Origin: a virus
DNA length: 46,110 nt
Strand: one strand, 5' to 3'
IMG/VR virus record: IMGVR_UViG_3300031886_000007
Coordinates: 1-46,110 of that record
Part shown: one piece after another, positions 21,350 to 28,656 of the stretch
Layout of the letters: the number at the start of each line of letters is the position of its first letter
How positions within the stretch are numbered: the first letter of the stretch is position 1
Notes under the pieces: model-generated
What the model was told of the DNA's origin: nothing
Databases searched by the model: none
Seen by the model: the letters and a program-made list of their open reading frames with translations, nothing else
Translations under genes and position numbers: made by a program

Positions 21350-21759
21350 GGGCCCGCTGGGTATCGACGGGTGTTTTTTGACAATTGAGTGCAGCAGAGT
21401 TTGAACAAGACTCGAGACAAAAGGTTCACTAACCAAATTGGCGAATTTTCGCTAGACGGGTTGGTAATAGATTGGCATTTAGCCGATACTGATTCAGCAC
21501 CACTTGTTGGAGCTGAGCTGGCTTACCAACCGACTTACGCTTACGCTTAGGTCCTTGGGTTGTCTGACACCCGAGTATAAAATAAGTTAGACAAACAACT
21601 CTATGTGTGAGAGTATAAACACACCAGTTAATGGATATGTTCTGCAAAAGAAATCCACATGGTTGTTTGCTAGTTGCTACCAATGGAAACTAGCTAAGCT
21701 GTAACGACTCATTGTTAATAGCAGGCCGGACGGGAGTTCGAATCTCCCCGGGTCCACAA
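21350..21759 (+). ncRNA. ssrA: tmRNA (ssrA), one-piece, four pseudoknots
   Basis: tmRNA rescues stalled ribosomes. The acceptor stem GGGCCCG (21350-21356) pairs with CGGGTCC (21749-21755), followed by discriminator A; ACA is encoded, not CCA. The conserved ATCGACGGG follows the 5' stem. The T arm is GGGAG-TTCGAAT-CTCCC (21732-21748). Helix P2: 21380-21395 with 21698-21716. Four H-type pseudoknots can be drawn: pk1 21396-21428, pk2 21554-21592, pk3 21598-21624, pk4 21632-21670. The tag reading frame is unclear. One frame ends AYQPTYAYA-stop at 21548-21550 with several possible Ala/Gly resume codons from 21440 on. The other, from GCG at 21441, the usual distance after pk1, gives only ANFR-stop. 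It lies between a small gene and promoter copy D. Confidence 0.95.
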
Positions 21760-21784
21760 GATATATGAAAAAAGTTATAAAAAA

Positions 21785-21832
21785 GTGAAAAAAAGCATGT
21801 ACATGTATAGTATTTTATGTGTATATTCTAAC
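21785..21832 (+). promoter_or_regulatory. Recurrent phage promoter, copy D
   Basis: AAAAGTGAAAAAAAGCA precedes TGTACA (21798-21803), with an 18-nt spacer and TATATTC (21822-21828). The CCGGTTTTT element of copies A-C is replaced by ATAGTATTTTA, so only the boxes and the upstream A-rich tract are conserved. It drives the operon from 21854 (wall enzyme, HD hydrolase, sigma factor). Confidence 0.72.
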
Positions 21833-21853
21833 TAAATAAAACAGGAGTTCGTA

Positions 21854-22378
21854 GTGAATATGTTAAACAAGTACATTCTATCAATAATAGCCGTTACAAT
21901 GATAAATGGATACATTAGTGTTCAGTTCATGAAGAGTAATAGAGAAACATACAAGGGTTATTACGATGAATTGATGTATGAGAATCAACAATTAGGACGG
22001 GAACTGGATGAATTTTATGCTTATGGTATAAAGGTTGATGTAACAATGTATCAACCAACGCGATATCAAACAGATAGTACACCGAATATTACAGCTGATG
22101 GAACTAAAATTCGTATTAATAGTGCATCAGATTATAAGTTCGTTGCTCTTTCTAGAAATCTATTGAAACGGTGGGGTGGACCATTTGATTACGGTGATTT
22201 TATTTTAATTAAGGGTACTGGTAGTAAAGATGGAGTATATCAAGTTAGAGATACCATGAATCCAAAATGGGTTAATGTGGTAGATATTTTAGAATCAAAG
22301 GGTGTTAAACAATACAAGTATGAAAATTGTGATATTTTTAAATTACCCTGGTTAAAAAAAGAAGAGGAAAATGCATGA
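21854..22378 (+). CDS. 3D/RlpA-like peptidoglycan-acting protein with N-terminal anchor, 174 aa
   Basis: GTG start (ATG two codons later) with AGGAG 7 nt upstream. One N-terminal transmembrane or signal helix (residues about 6-24, YILSIIAVTMINGYISVQFM) and a short coil (ELMYENQQLGRELDEF) precede the domain. VTMYQPTRYQTDSTPNITAD, then GTKIR, KFVALSRNLLKRWGG, GDFILIKGTG and YQVRDTMNPKWVNVVDIL fit the double-psi beta-barrel of 3D/RlpA/MltA-type proteins (TADGT and a late D-x-M/T-N..VDI). Such domains cleave or bind peptidoglycan glycan strands. It could act in lysis from the inner membrane. First gene behind promoter copy D and directly downstream of the tmRNA. Confidence 0.72.
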   Translation: MNMLNKYILSIIAVTMINGYISVQFMKSNRETYKGYYDELMYENQQLGRELDEFYAYGIKVDVTMYQPTRYQTDSTPNITADGTKIRINSASDYKFVALSRNLLKRWGGPFDYGDFILIKGTGSKDGVYQVRDTMNPKWVNVVDILESKGVKQYKYENCDIFKLPWLKKEEENA

Positions 22379-23121
22379 AATTAGGTGCTGAACAGATAGT
22401 AGAAAATTGGCGACTACTACATGAAGTTATAGATACAACGTTTAAAGATGAACGTTTAGAAAATATAAAAAAGTTACACAATCATTTTGAAGATAGAATG
22501 CAGATAGCACCTGCTTCTGCTACAAAATGGTTTCACAACGCATTTCCAGGTGGATATACTTCTCACGTTTTAAATGTGATAAAGTGGTCTTTAGAATACT
22601 GGAAATTATTTGAAAAGATGGGAATGCATGTGGATGACTTAGATAAAGAGACGATTGTTTTTTGTGCAATGTTTCATGATCTTGGTAAGATAGGTGATAT
22701 GGATAATGATTATTATATTACACAGCCAGATGATTGGAAAGCAAAAAAATGGGGTCGACCTTATGATCATAATCCAGAATTGCATTGGATGAATATAGCT
22801 GATAGATCGTTTATGATATTAAATCAATTTGGAATAAAGTATTCTCAACAGGAATTTTATGGTATAAAGATGGCAGATGGATTATATGATGAGGCAAATA
22901 AACCGTATTTTTTTGAAGGTCAAGAATGGAAAGCAATTAAGACTAATATTGGTTTCATAATACATTATGGAGATTCTTCTGCAACTCGATGGGAAAAGGA
23001 ACAATACATGTTGTCCGGAGAAAGTGCAGTAGATTTTCCAAAAATTATGAAGGGAATAACCAAAGACGACGAGGTTTTGAAATCTCTCGATGTAGATAAA
23101 TTAGGAGATTTATTCAAATGA
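22375..23121 (+). CDS. HD-domain phosphohydrolase, 248 aa
   Basis: The metal ligands are visible: H64 (TSHVLNVIKW), H101-D102 (MFHDLGKIGD), and a distal Asp in the helix containing IIHYGDSSATRW near residue 199. These are the H...HD...D of the HD superfamily (nucleotide or cyclic-nucleotide phosphohydrolases). Aromatic loops (YDHNPELHWMNIADRSFMIL) shape the site. It overlaps the previous stop (ATGA) and the next start. It may degrade nucleotides or signalling nucleotides; the presence of a cyclic-nucleotide-binding-like protein at 5483 makes the latter worth testing. Confidence 0.8.
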   Translation: MKLGAEQIVENWRLLHEVIDTTFKDERLENIKKLHNHFEDRMQIAPASATKWFHNAFPGGYTSHVLNVIKWSLEYWKLFEKMGMHVDDLDKETIVFCAMFHDLGKIGDMDNDYYITQPDDWKAKKWGRPYDHNPELHWMNIADRSFMILNQFGIKYSQQEFYGIKMADGLYDEANKPYFFEGQEWKAIKTNIGFIIHYGDSSATRWEKEQYMLSGESAVDFPKIMKGITKDDEVLKSLDVDKLGDLFK

Positions 23122-23372
23122 TACTTGAAATAATTACAATAGTATTCGGTATAATATTAATTGTACAACTATATGTCATATACAATTTGTATCAGAAGAC
23201 AGATAGCTTGGAACAATGGGTGGATTCTACGTATATAAATATACAAGAAACATTAGCTGAATTTAGAAAAATAGACTCTACTGGTCATTTCGAAGCAGAT
23301 GATGAGATAGGTGTAATTTTCACACAATTAAAAGAAACACTAGAAAACCTAGAAAAAATTACAGAGGAATAG
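23118..23372 (+). CDS. Single-pass membrane protein, 84 aa
   Basis: ATGA overlap. Transmembrane helix at residues about 2-24 (ILEIITIVFGIILIVQLYVI), then a charged helix (KTDSLEQWVDSTYINIQETL) and the segment GHFEADDEIGVIFTQLKETL. Small proteins with a hydrophobic start and a G-x-F-E-x-D-D-E-I-G motif are, from memory, widely conserved in T4-like cyanophages next to structural genes, function unknown. Confidence 0.72.
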   Translation: MILEIITIVFGIILIVQLYVIYNLYQKTDSLEQWVDSTYINIQETLAEFRKIDSTGHFEADDEIGVIFTQLKETLENLEKITEE

Positions 23373-23374
23373 AA

Positions 23375-24094
23375 ATGCCCAGAAAACCAAGCAAAACACG
23401 AATGTATTTTCACGAAGGTACAGAACAGGGAATTATTGATTATAACAATGCAACATCTTGGAGAGAAAGAAATTTAATATATAACGAACACTTACGCGCT
23501 CCGTTTGAAAAATTAGTTGAAAGTATCATACACACGTTTAAGTTTTATTATTTTGATGTTCCAACAGAAGATGTTAAACACGAAGTCATATCGTTTATGA
23601 TTACTAGATTGGGAAAATATAAACAAGGTAAGGGAAAGGCATTTAGTTATTTTAGTGTAGTTGTAAAAAACTGGTTAATATGTCATAATAACGGCAATTA
23701 TAAAAAATTAAAAACACACAGCGATGTATTAGATCTTAAACATAAGGATGTTAAGAAAGTTACATACGTAGACGATTCAGAATCTAGACAGGCCGAATCT
23801 TACTTTTTTTCTTCGGTTAAAGATTACTGGGAAAATAATATTGATAAAGTATTTAAAAAAGATCGTGATAAAAAGATTGCATATTCTATTCTTGAATTAA
23901 TGGATAAAGTTGACTCTATTGAAATATTCAATAAAAAAGCACTTTATATTCTATTAAGAGAAATTTCTGGAGCCAAAACCCAACATATAACTAAAGTTTT
24001 AAATGTAATGAAGGGTCACTTTGCCAATTTACATAAGCAATGGATCACAACAGGCTCTATTAATACAATATCTACCCTACGTCGTTTTTCATAG
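23375..24094 (+). CDS. gp55: gp55-like late-transcription sigma factor
   Basis: 239 aa. The T4 gp55 pattern is visible: an N-terminal EKLVESIIHTFKFYYFDV helix, then ITRLGKYKQGKGKAFSYFSV and VVKNWLICHN, corresponding to sigma70 region 2 (the K-G-[KS]-A-F-x-Y-F/W-x-x-[IV] block contacts core and the -10). A basic linker and a C-terminal helix-turn-helix-like segment (LYILLREISGAKTQHITKVL) follow. gp55 directs host core polymerase to late promoters. Located just upstream of the structural module, which agrees with a late-gene role. AT-rich elements TATTTAT(A/T) before structural genes are candidates for its target. Confidence 0.8.
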   Translation: MPRKPSKTRMYFHEGTEQGIIDYNNATSWRERNLIYNEHLRAPFEKLVESIIHTFKFYYFDVPTEDVKHEVISFMITRLGKYKQGKGKAFSYFSVVVKNWLICHNNGNYKKLKTHSDVLDLKHKDVKKVTYVDDSESRQAESYFFSSVKDYWENNIDKVFKKDRDKKIAYSILELMDKVDSIEIFNKKALYILLREISGAKTQHITKVLNVMKGHFANLHKQWITTGSINTISTLRRFS

Positions 24095-24101
24095 ACTAGT
24101 A

Positions 24102-24109
24102 TATTTATA
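24102..24109 (+). promoter_or_regulatory. Candidate late-promoter element TATTTATA
   Basis: Located in the 34-nt gap between the sigma-factor gene and the first gene of the structural module, 19 nt before the ATG, with AAAAGGATG in between as ribosome site. The T4 late box TATAAATA is its exact complement, so orientation needs care. Confidence 0.45.
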
Positions 24110-24128
24110 ATCAAAAGGATGTTCTAAG

Positions 24129-24515
24129 ATGTCTGCTGATTATGAAATATACAAAGGGAAAACAATTGCCGATCTATTTAAGAAGATAGACGACAATTCC
24201 AAACGCAATAAAATTCAAATAGAATCTCTTATTCAAGAGATGATGGTCTATATTAAAGATCCACAAAGCGCTCAAACATTATTTCCAATGATTAGCGATT
24301 TCATGGAAGCTAACATCAGAAATGATGAGCTACTAGTTAAGTTAGGAGCAGTAGTTCAACGAGTTATGCAAGCAGAATCCAAAAACCAAGAGGGTGAATA
24401 TGGTCTATCAGATAAAGAGAAAGATCAAATTTTAGGAAAAATAGAAGAAGCAGCACAAAATATTCAAGGTGAAATAGACGATATTCAATTGGATATTACA
24501 AGCAAGTCCAAATAG
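24129..24515 (+). CDS. Hypothetical helical protein, 128 aa (structural-module leader)
   Basis: First gene of the structural module. Helical throughout: SADYEIYKGKTIADLFKKID, then NKIQIESLIQEMMVYIKDPQ, LLVKLGAVVQRVMQ and a coiled coil GKIEEAAQNIQGEIDDIQLD. The opening YxIYKGKTIADLFKxIxDNS is, from memory, a block conserved in T4-like cyanophages just upstream of the gp5-like hub. Suggests an assembly factor or minor tail component; function not known. Confidence 0.7.
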   Translation: MSADYEIYKGKTIADLFKKIDDNSKRNKIQIESLIQEMMVYIKDPQSAQTLFPMISDFMEANIRNDELLVKLGAVVQRVMQAESKNQEGEYGLSDKEKDQILGKIEEAAQNIQGEIDDIQLDITSKSK

Positions 24516-24523
24516 GGGACAAC

Positions 24524-25777
24524 ATGCAATCAAAAACAATCGCTGGTATCTTTGTAGATAACATTGCAGATAGTAGCAATCCAGAATTAAACCTTTCAGA
24601 TGCGTTAGCAACTGAGAAGGGTGCTAGAGACATTGCCTCTCAGATGATTGCCGCATCACAAACGGTATCTATTCAAGCAGTTCCGTGTGAAGTAGATGCA
24701 GTACTTTATAACGAAGATGATTTAGATAAATTTGGATTGAAAAGTTCAGCATTTATTGGTGGTATTAAATGTACTCCAATATATTCTGCACATGAACTTG
24801 GTAGAGGTGGATCCGGATGGGTTTTTCCAGTAGATCCTCATATAAAATATTATCCAATAATTGGTGAACTGGTTCCCGTTGTAACTTTTGGTGGACAGTC
24901 ATATTATTATCCTCCAATAAATTCAAAGAATAATGTTAATCACAATGCAATGGCAAAAATTACTGCTAAGAGCGGAACTGGAAAATATGATAAGTCTAAA
25001 ATAAAGGCATTTCTAAGTGGAGGAAGAGATAAGGATGCATTTGAAGTTTCTGAATTTCCTCGTCCAGTTAAACAATATCCAGGTGATTGGGCTATTAACG
25101 GTCGTAACGATCAATCTATACGAATAGGAAAAGCAGCAGAGCAAGACGGTACATCATATTCTGTTATGAAATTTAGAATTGCAAAAGAAGAAAAGAAAGC
25201 AAAGAATTTATTTCTTCCACTTGAAGAAAATCCGAATGAAGATGTAGCTTCAATATACATGATGAGAAATGAAGATCTTGAGTTAAATGTAATTCCAAAG
25301 GTAGATGATGAAACTACTCCAGTTAATTTTAGTGGAGAACAAATTTTAATAGATTCAAAAAAGTTAATTTTTAATTCAAAATTAGGTGGAAACATAAACA
25401 TTTTTTCAGGAAAGAATTTTAATTTTGTAGCAAGGAATACAGTTAATCTTGTTGGCGAATATATTAGGATTGGAGATGTAAATGTTGATAAAATGCAAAG
25501 TGCAGTTATGGGAGAACTTCTTTGTGAATTTTTAGCAGAACTTTTACAAGAAATTAATAGATTTGCAGGAAAGGTTAGTGGAGCAACGGGTATTGGGAAT
25601 ATCGGAATAACCGTTCCAATTCCAGCATTAATGGGTGCGGGATCAGGATTACAAGCATATATTTCAGAACATACGAAAGAGTCGTTACAAAAACGATTAT
25701 TGAGTGGTAACATTAAATTGTCAAGAAGAAAAAGAAATTTAAAAAGAGGATTAAGAGAAGGAATTGGTAATGGCTGA
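24524..25777 (+). CDS. gp5: Baseplate hub / central spike protein, gp5-like
   Basis: 417 aa. The OB-fold-like N-terminal half contains SAFIGGIKCTPIYSAHELGR, WVFPVDPHIKYYPIIGELVP and VTFGGQSYYYPPINSKNNVN, the pattern of the gp5/VgrG-type hub OB domain (G...v...yP..gE.V.v). The C-terminal region has repeated short strands (GGNINIFSGKNFNFVARNTV, NLVGEYIRIGD) like the spike beta-prism, then helices (MGELLCEFLAELLQEINRFA) and a basic tail. No lysozyme domain catalytic Glu-Asp-Thr triad is seen, as in cyanophage gp5. It punctures the outer membrane during infection. It overlaps the next gene. Confidence 0.75.
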   Translation: MQSKTIAGIFVDNIADSSNPELNLSDALATEKGARDIASQMIAASQTVSIQAVPCEVDAVLYNEDDLDKFGLKSSAFIGGIKCTPIYSAHELGRGGSGWVFPVDPHIKYYPIIGELVPVVTFGGQSYYYPPINSKNNVNHNAMAKITAKSGTGKYDKSKIKAFLSGGRDKDAFEVSEFPRPVKQYPGDWAINGRNDQSIRIGKAAEQDGTSYSVMKFRIAKEEKKAKNLFLPLEENPNEDVASIYMMRNEDLELNVIPKVDDETTPVNFSGEQILIDSKKLIFNSKLGGNINIFSGKNFNFVARNTVNLVGEYIRIGDVNVDKMQSAVMGELLCEFLAELLQEINRFAGKVSGATGIGNIGITVPIPALMGAGSGLQAYISEHTKESLQKRLLSGNIKLSRRKRNLKRGLREGIGNG

Positions 25778-27317
25778 TTTATATTGTAAAAATATTACGT
25801 CATTAAAAAGACATCTTCCTCAAAATGCTAAACTTCTATTGGGAGATCAGATTACTGGAGGTTCTGCAATTAAAGAAAGTCATGGTGATAAATCGGCTTC
25901 AGGAATAAGTGATGCGGAGTTAGAAAAAAATAAGATTGCTTCTTCCATTTATGGTCTTAGCGGAAATATGGTAGAACTGTTTCCACTTGGCAGTGTATTG
26001 GGTCCTGGAGATTTTGTTTCAGAGGATGGATTTATCGCAGGTTCGGATGGAGTAGATGTTATTCACTCTGGTTATGGTGGTGAAGCTCGAGCTTTTGCAC
26101 CTGGAACACATTTACGTGATGGAGATATTGTTATAAATGGTAAATTTAGAGATGCAGATGGTAATTTAATAGAAGCACCGGCTGTCGCATCAAATGGAAG
26201 TACAGTATCAGATGAAGGTGCCGTAGTTTCTCCAGGTGGTGCAGATCCTGAAGCGGATGAATACTGTTCACTACAAGAATTGGCTGGAAGACCAGAAGAA
26301 GGTTCGTTTTTAGATGATTTGGCTCAGGATTTAGATATTGATTTAGACATTCCTGGTTTAGACTTTGCATGGTGGGTAAAAATACAGAAAAAAATAAATG
26401 AGTTAACTGCATTACAAGGAAAATTTCTTGCTAAAACAAAGAATTTGGTTTCGTTAATAGAATTAGACCCTGAAGATGCATGCAAGTATGTTCCTGATAT
26501 TAGTAAATTATTAGAGCTCATGCAAAAAGTTCAAAGAACCATTAGCAAAATTAAAAAAATATTGAGAGCAGTTAATAAATTAATTAAAAAAATGAAAAAG
26601 GCTATTAAACTTATTAAGTGGCTGTTTGCTCCAATTAGATTGGTAGAAGCATTCCTATTTTGTTTACAAATAATAGAAGGAATGGCAATAATGTTAGATC
26701 AAGCATACAAAAATTTAACAGATACAAGCAAATTACTTCCACAATTGATTTCTTTGTTGAAAAAACTTTTAGCACAATGTGCAACAAACAGAGGAGCCGA
26801 AGCAGGATTAAGTGCAGAAGAATGTGCAAAATTGGGTGGAGTTTTGGTAGATAGAAGAGCAGGCGATATGGGACCCACCACCGGTGGAAGATTAGCGAAT
26901 GCATTAGATGAATTGGCTGATGGTCTTGGTGATGAGTATGGCGATGATGATTACATGAGACCAGGACTTGGATTAAATGTAGGAGATCAAGTTAATAGTG
27001 GATCTGTTGTTCGACATTCGAATCCACCAGTAATAATCAATATTTATGGTTCAGCTGGTGATGGAAGTGGAGATGGAAGTGGTGATGGAAGTGGAGATGG
27101 AAGTGGTGATGGAAGTGGAACATCGGTCCAAGCACCATTTATAGTTCCAGATGATGAATTAGATTATAGTGCCGGAGATGAAGGAGCCGCTGGATTATCA
27201 GATAATGCAGTATTATCAGAAGAGGAATTAGAAGCACTGTTAGATTCTCAATTAATAGATTTAAATGATTGTATGACAGAATTAGATGATATGGATAAAG
27301 CAAACAATTTTGTTTAG
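25770..27317 (+). CDS. Structural protein with GDGS repeats, 515 aa
   Basis: ATG at 25770 preceded by GAAGGA; an in-frame TTG at 25764 is also possible. Residues about 60-135 hold beta-hairpin repeats rich in Gly/Asp (SVLGPGDFVSEDGFIAGSDG, GTHLRDGDIVINGKFRD). Residues 200-350 are helical with a Lys-rich amphipathic block (RTISKIKKILRAVNKLIKKM, then LIKWLFAPIRLVEAFLFC). A flexible (DGSG)n run sits at residues about 431-449. The C-terminus is acidic. It lies between the hub and wedge genes, so a baseplate or tail role is likely; exact homologue unknown. Confidence 0.7.
   Translation: MADLYCKNITSLKRHLPQNAKLLLGDQITGGSAIKESHGDKSASGISDAELEKNKIASSIYGLSGNMVELFPLGSVLGPGDFVSEDGFIAGSDGVDVIHSGYGGEARAFAPGTHLRDGDIVINGKFRDADGNLIEAPAVASNGSTVSDEGAVVSPGGADPEADEYCSLQELAGRPEEGSFLDDLAQDLDIDLDIPGLDFAWWVKIQKKINELTALQGKFLAKTKNLVSLIELDPEDACKYVPDISKLLELMQKVQRTISKIKKILRAVNKLIKKMKKAIKLIKWLFAPIRLVEAFLFCLQIIEGMAIMLDQAYKNLTDTSKLLPQLISLLKKLLAQCATNRGAEAGLSAEECAKLGGVLVDRRAGDMGPTTGGRLANALDELADGLGDEYGDDDYMRPGLGLNVGDQVNSGSVVRHSNPPVIINIYGSAGDGSGDGSGDGSGDGSGDGSGTSVQAPFIVPDDELDYSAGDEGAAGLSDNAVLSEEELEALLDSQLIDLNDCMTELDDMDKANNFV
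27057..27116 (+). repeat. 12-bp tandem repeat (five copies) encoding Gly-Asp-Gly-Ser
   Basis: GGTGATGGAAGT and GGAGATGGAAGT alternate five times in frame inside the 25770 gene. A flexible acidic linker is encoded. Copy number could vary between isolates by slippage. Not a CRISPR array: no spacers. Confidence 0.9.
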
Positions 27318-27350
27318 TCATATATATTATTAAGAATGAAGGGTATTACC

Positions 27351-27776
27351 ATGAAAAAAGATACAACTAAAGCATTAAGGGGCATAATAAAAAAGATGGT
27401 GTCAGAGGAAGTTTCTAAACAAATAAAATATGTTATAAAGGAATTAACTGATCCAACACCAGTTGATGCAATTGGTAAAGAAGAGCATCAACCAAAGTAT
27501 ACTGAAACTAAAAAATATACTGATGATCCTATTTTAAACGAAGTTTTAAATAATACAGAGGGTGGTATATCTAATGGTGCTCCAGCTGGATTTGAAGAAT
27601 ATCCAACTTTGGGCGGTGGTGCTGTTGACAGTGTAGAAAAATTAGCAGGAATGCAATCTTCTATGCAACCAGTACAAGACACGGCTAATATGCCAGATTT
27701 TATGAAAAAAGCTTTTAGCGGACATTCAGCAAAAGTAGTTAAGGCAATAGATAATAAGCATGGCACTAGAACTTAA
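27351..27776 (+). CDS. Hypothetical baseplate-region protein, 141 aa
   Basis: The ATG at 27351 has AAGGG 7 nt upstream; an in-frame ATG at 27336 has no site. The N-terminal helix is basic (KDTTKALRGIIKKMVSEEVS, then KQIKYVIKEL), followed by a flexible middle (EEHQPKYTETKKYTDDPILN, Gly/Pro-rich) and a C-terminal DFMKKAFSGHSAKVVKAIDN. The end overlaps the next start by 17 nt. Probably a small tail or assembly protein. Confidence 0.62.
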   Translation: MKKDTTKALRGIIKKMVSEEVSKQIKYVIKELTDPTPVDAIGKEEHQPKYTETKKYTDDPILNEVLNNTEGGISNGAPAGFEEYPTLGGGAVDSVEKLAGMQSSMQPVQDTANMPDFMKKAFSGHSAKVVKAIDNKHGTRT

Positions 27777-28218
27777 ACGATTAATAAAAAATTTAGCAAA
27801 CTTAAAGCATAGACAAACTTTGAAAAATAAGTTTTTGAAGACTAAGCCTAAAATTCAAGAAATGAAACAAAATGTTGAAAAGGCTAATGAAGAAGCGATT
27901 GCATTTCATGATTATGTTAAAAGGGCAGAAGTTGGAATGGATCCTGCTGGAGTTATTCCTCCAATGGAAAAAAATTCATTTAACCCTCTTGTTGAAACAT
28001 TAACTACTTTAGTGTCCAATACATCATTGACTTCAACGCAAAGAATAGCGTTAGTTGCTTCTCTTGAATCATCGTTGGATATAGGTATTGCTGTTACAAA
28101 TAGTGGTCAACGATATTTAACTACAAGGGCACGAGCAACTGAACTTGGAGCTTCGTTTACAGAAATGAATTCAACCCTTGCTAACGTGCTTAGTGGCGGA
28201 AAAGGAACACTTAAATAA
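27760..28218 (+). CDS. Hypothetical baseplate-region protein, 152 aa
   Basis: Overlaps the previous gene by 17 nt, and the stop overlaps the gp25 start (TAATG). The N-terminal third is a basic coiled coil (ELKRLIKNLANLKHRQTLKN). The rest is mixed helix/turn (NPLVETLTTLVSNTSLTSTQ and SGQRYLTTRARATELGASFT). Unrecognised; position directly before gp25 suggests a baseplate or assembly role. Confidence 0.65.
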   Translation: MALELKRLIKNLANLKHRQTLKNKFLKTKPKIQEMKQNVEKANEEAIAFHDYVKRAEVGMDPAGVIPPMEKNSFNPLVETLTTLVSNTSLTSTQRIALVASLESSLDIGIAVTNSGQRYLTTRARATELGASFTEMNSTLANVLSGGKGTLK

Positions 28219-28655
28219 TGGCATTAGAAAATCCAAGAACAACAACAGTTAGGTTAAGAGATAAAGATCCGGATTCGAAAATAGGAATAACATTACCTAT
28301 TCAACGGGGACAAAACGGGTTTTTTCAACAATCAAGTACACTGCTAGAACAAACAAAAAGTAATTTAAAAAATTTATTATTAACGGTTAAGGGCGAAAGA
28401 TTAGCTCAACCAGAATTTGGAAGTAATATTTATAATATTTTATTTGAAAATATGGATACAGGTTTTTCTAAAAAAATAGAAGATTCTATTAGAGAAGCGG
28501 TAGCAAAATGGTTGCCGCATGTTATTCTAAATGCAGTAATTATAGATGCTTCACATAATACAAATACTGTGAATATATCTGTACAATATTCGTTAGTTAA
28601 TGATGCGTCAGCATTAGAATCATTGTCTTTAAATTTAATACGAGCTGGAGATTAA
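28218..28655 (+). CDS. gp25: Baseplate wedge protein gp25
   Basis: 145 aa, close to the T4 length (132). The family pattern is clear: LPIQRGQNGFFQQSSTLLEQ, then LLLTVKGERLAQPEFGSNIY (the T..GER...P.FG. motif of the gp25/W/GpW lysozyme-like baseplate family) and FENMDTGFSKKIEDSIREAV, ending in beta strands (TVNISVQYSLVND). gp25 builds the wedge near the sheath. TAATG coupling with the upstream gene; gp6 starts 1 nt after its stop. Confidence 0.92.
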   Translation: MALENPRTTTVRLRDKDPDSKIGITLPIQRGQNGFFQQSSTLLEQTKSNLKNLLLTVKGERLAQPEFGSNIYNILFENMDTGFSKKIEDSIREAVAKWLPHVILNAVIIDASHNTNTVNISVQYSLVNDASALESLSLNLIRAGD

Positions 28656-28656
28656 T

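Noticed and set aside
21453-21455. UAG read as a sense codon (stop-codon recoding) to lengthen the tmRNA tag
   Set aside because: Many genes in the window end in TAG at sensible, coupled positions, so TAG clearly acts as a stop.
21429-21683. Open frame on the minus strand across the tmRNA
   Set aside because: The region is fully explained by tmRNA pairing on the + strand; the frame is a by-product of its sequence, and all other genes are on the + strand.
25111-25713. 200-codon minus-strand ORF inside the gp5-like gene
   Set aside because: Long by chance in AT-rich coding sequence; no ribosome site, and composition (Ser/Phe/Ile-rich) is typical of a shadow frame.
24524-25777. Lysozyme domain in the gp5-like hub
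   Set aside because: No T4-lysozyme-type catalytic residues or fold signatures could be found; only OB-like and spike-like parts are seen.
27057-27116. Regular short repeats as a possible CRISPR array
   Set aside because: The units are contiguous 12-bp codon repeats with no spacers and encode a Gly-Asp-Gly-Ser linker.
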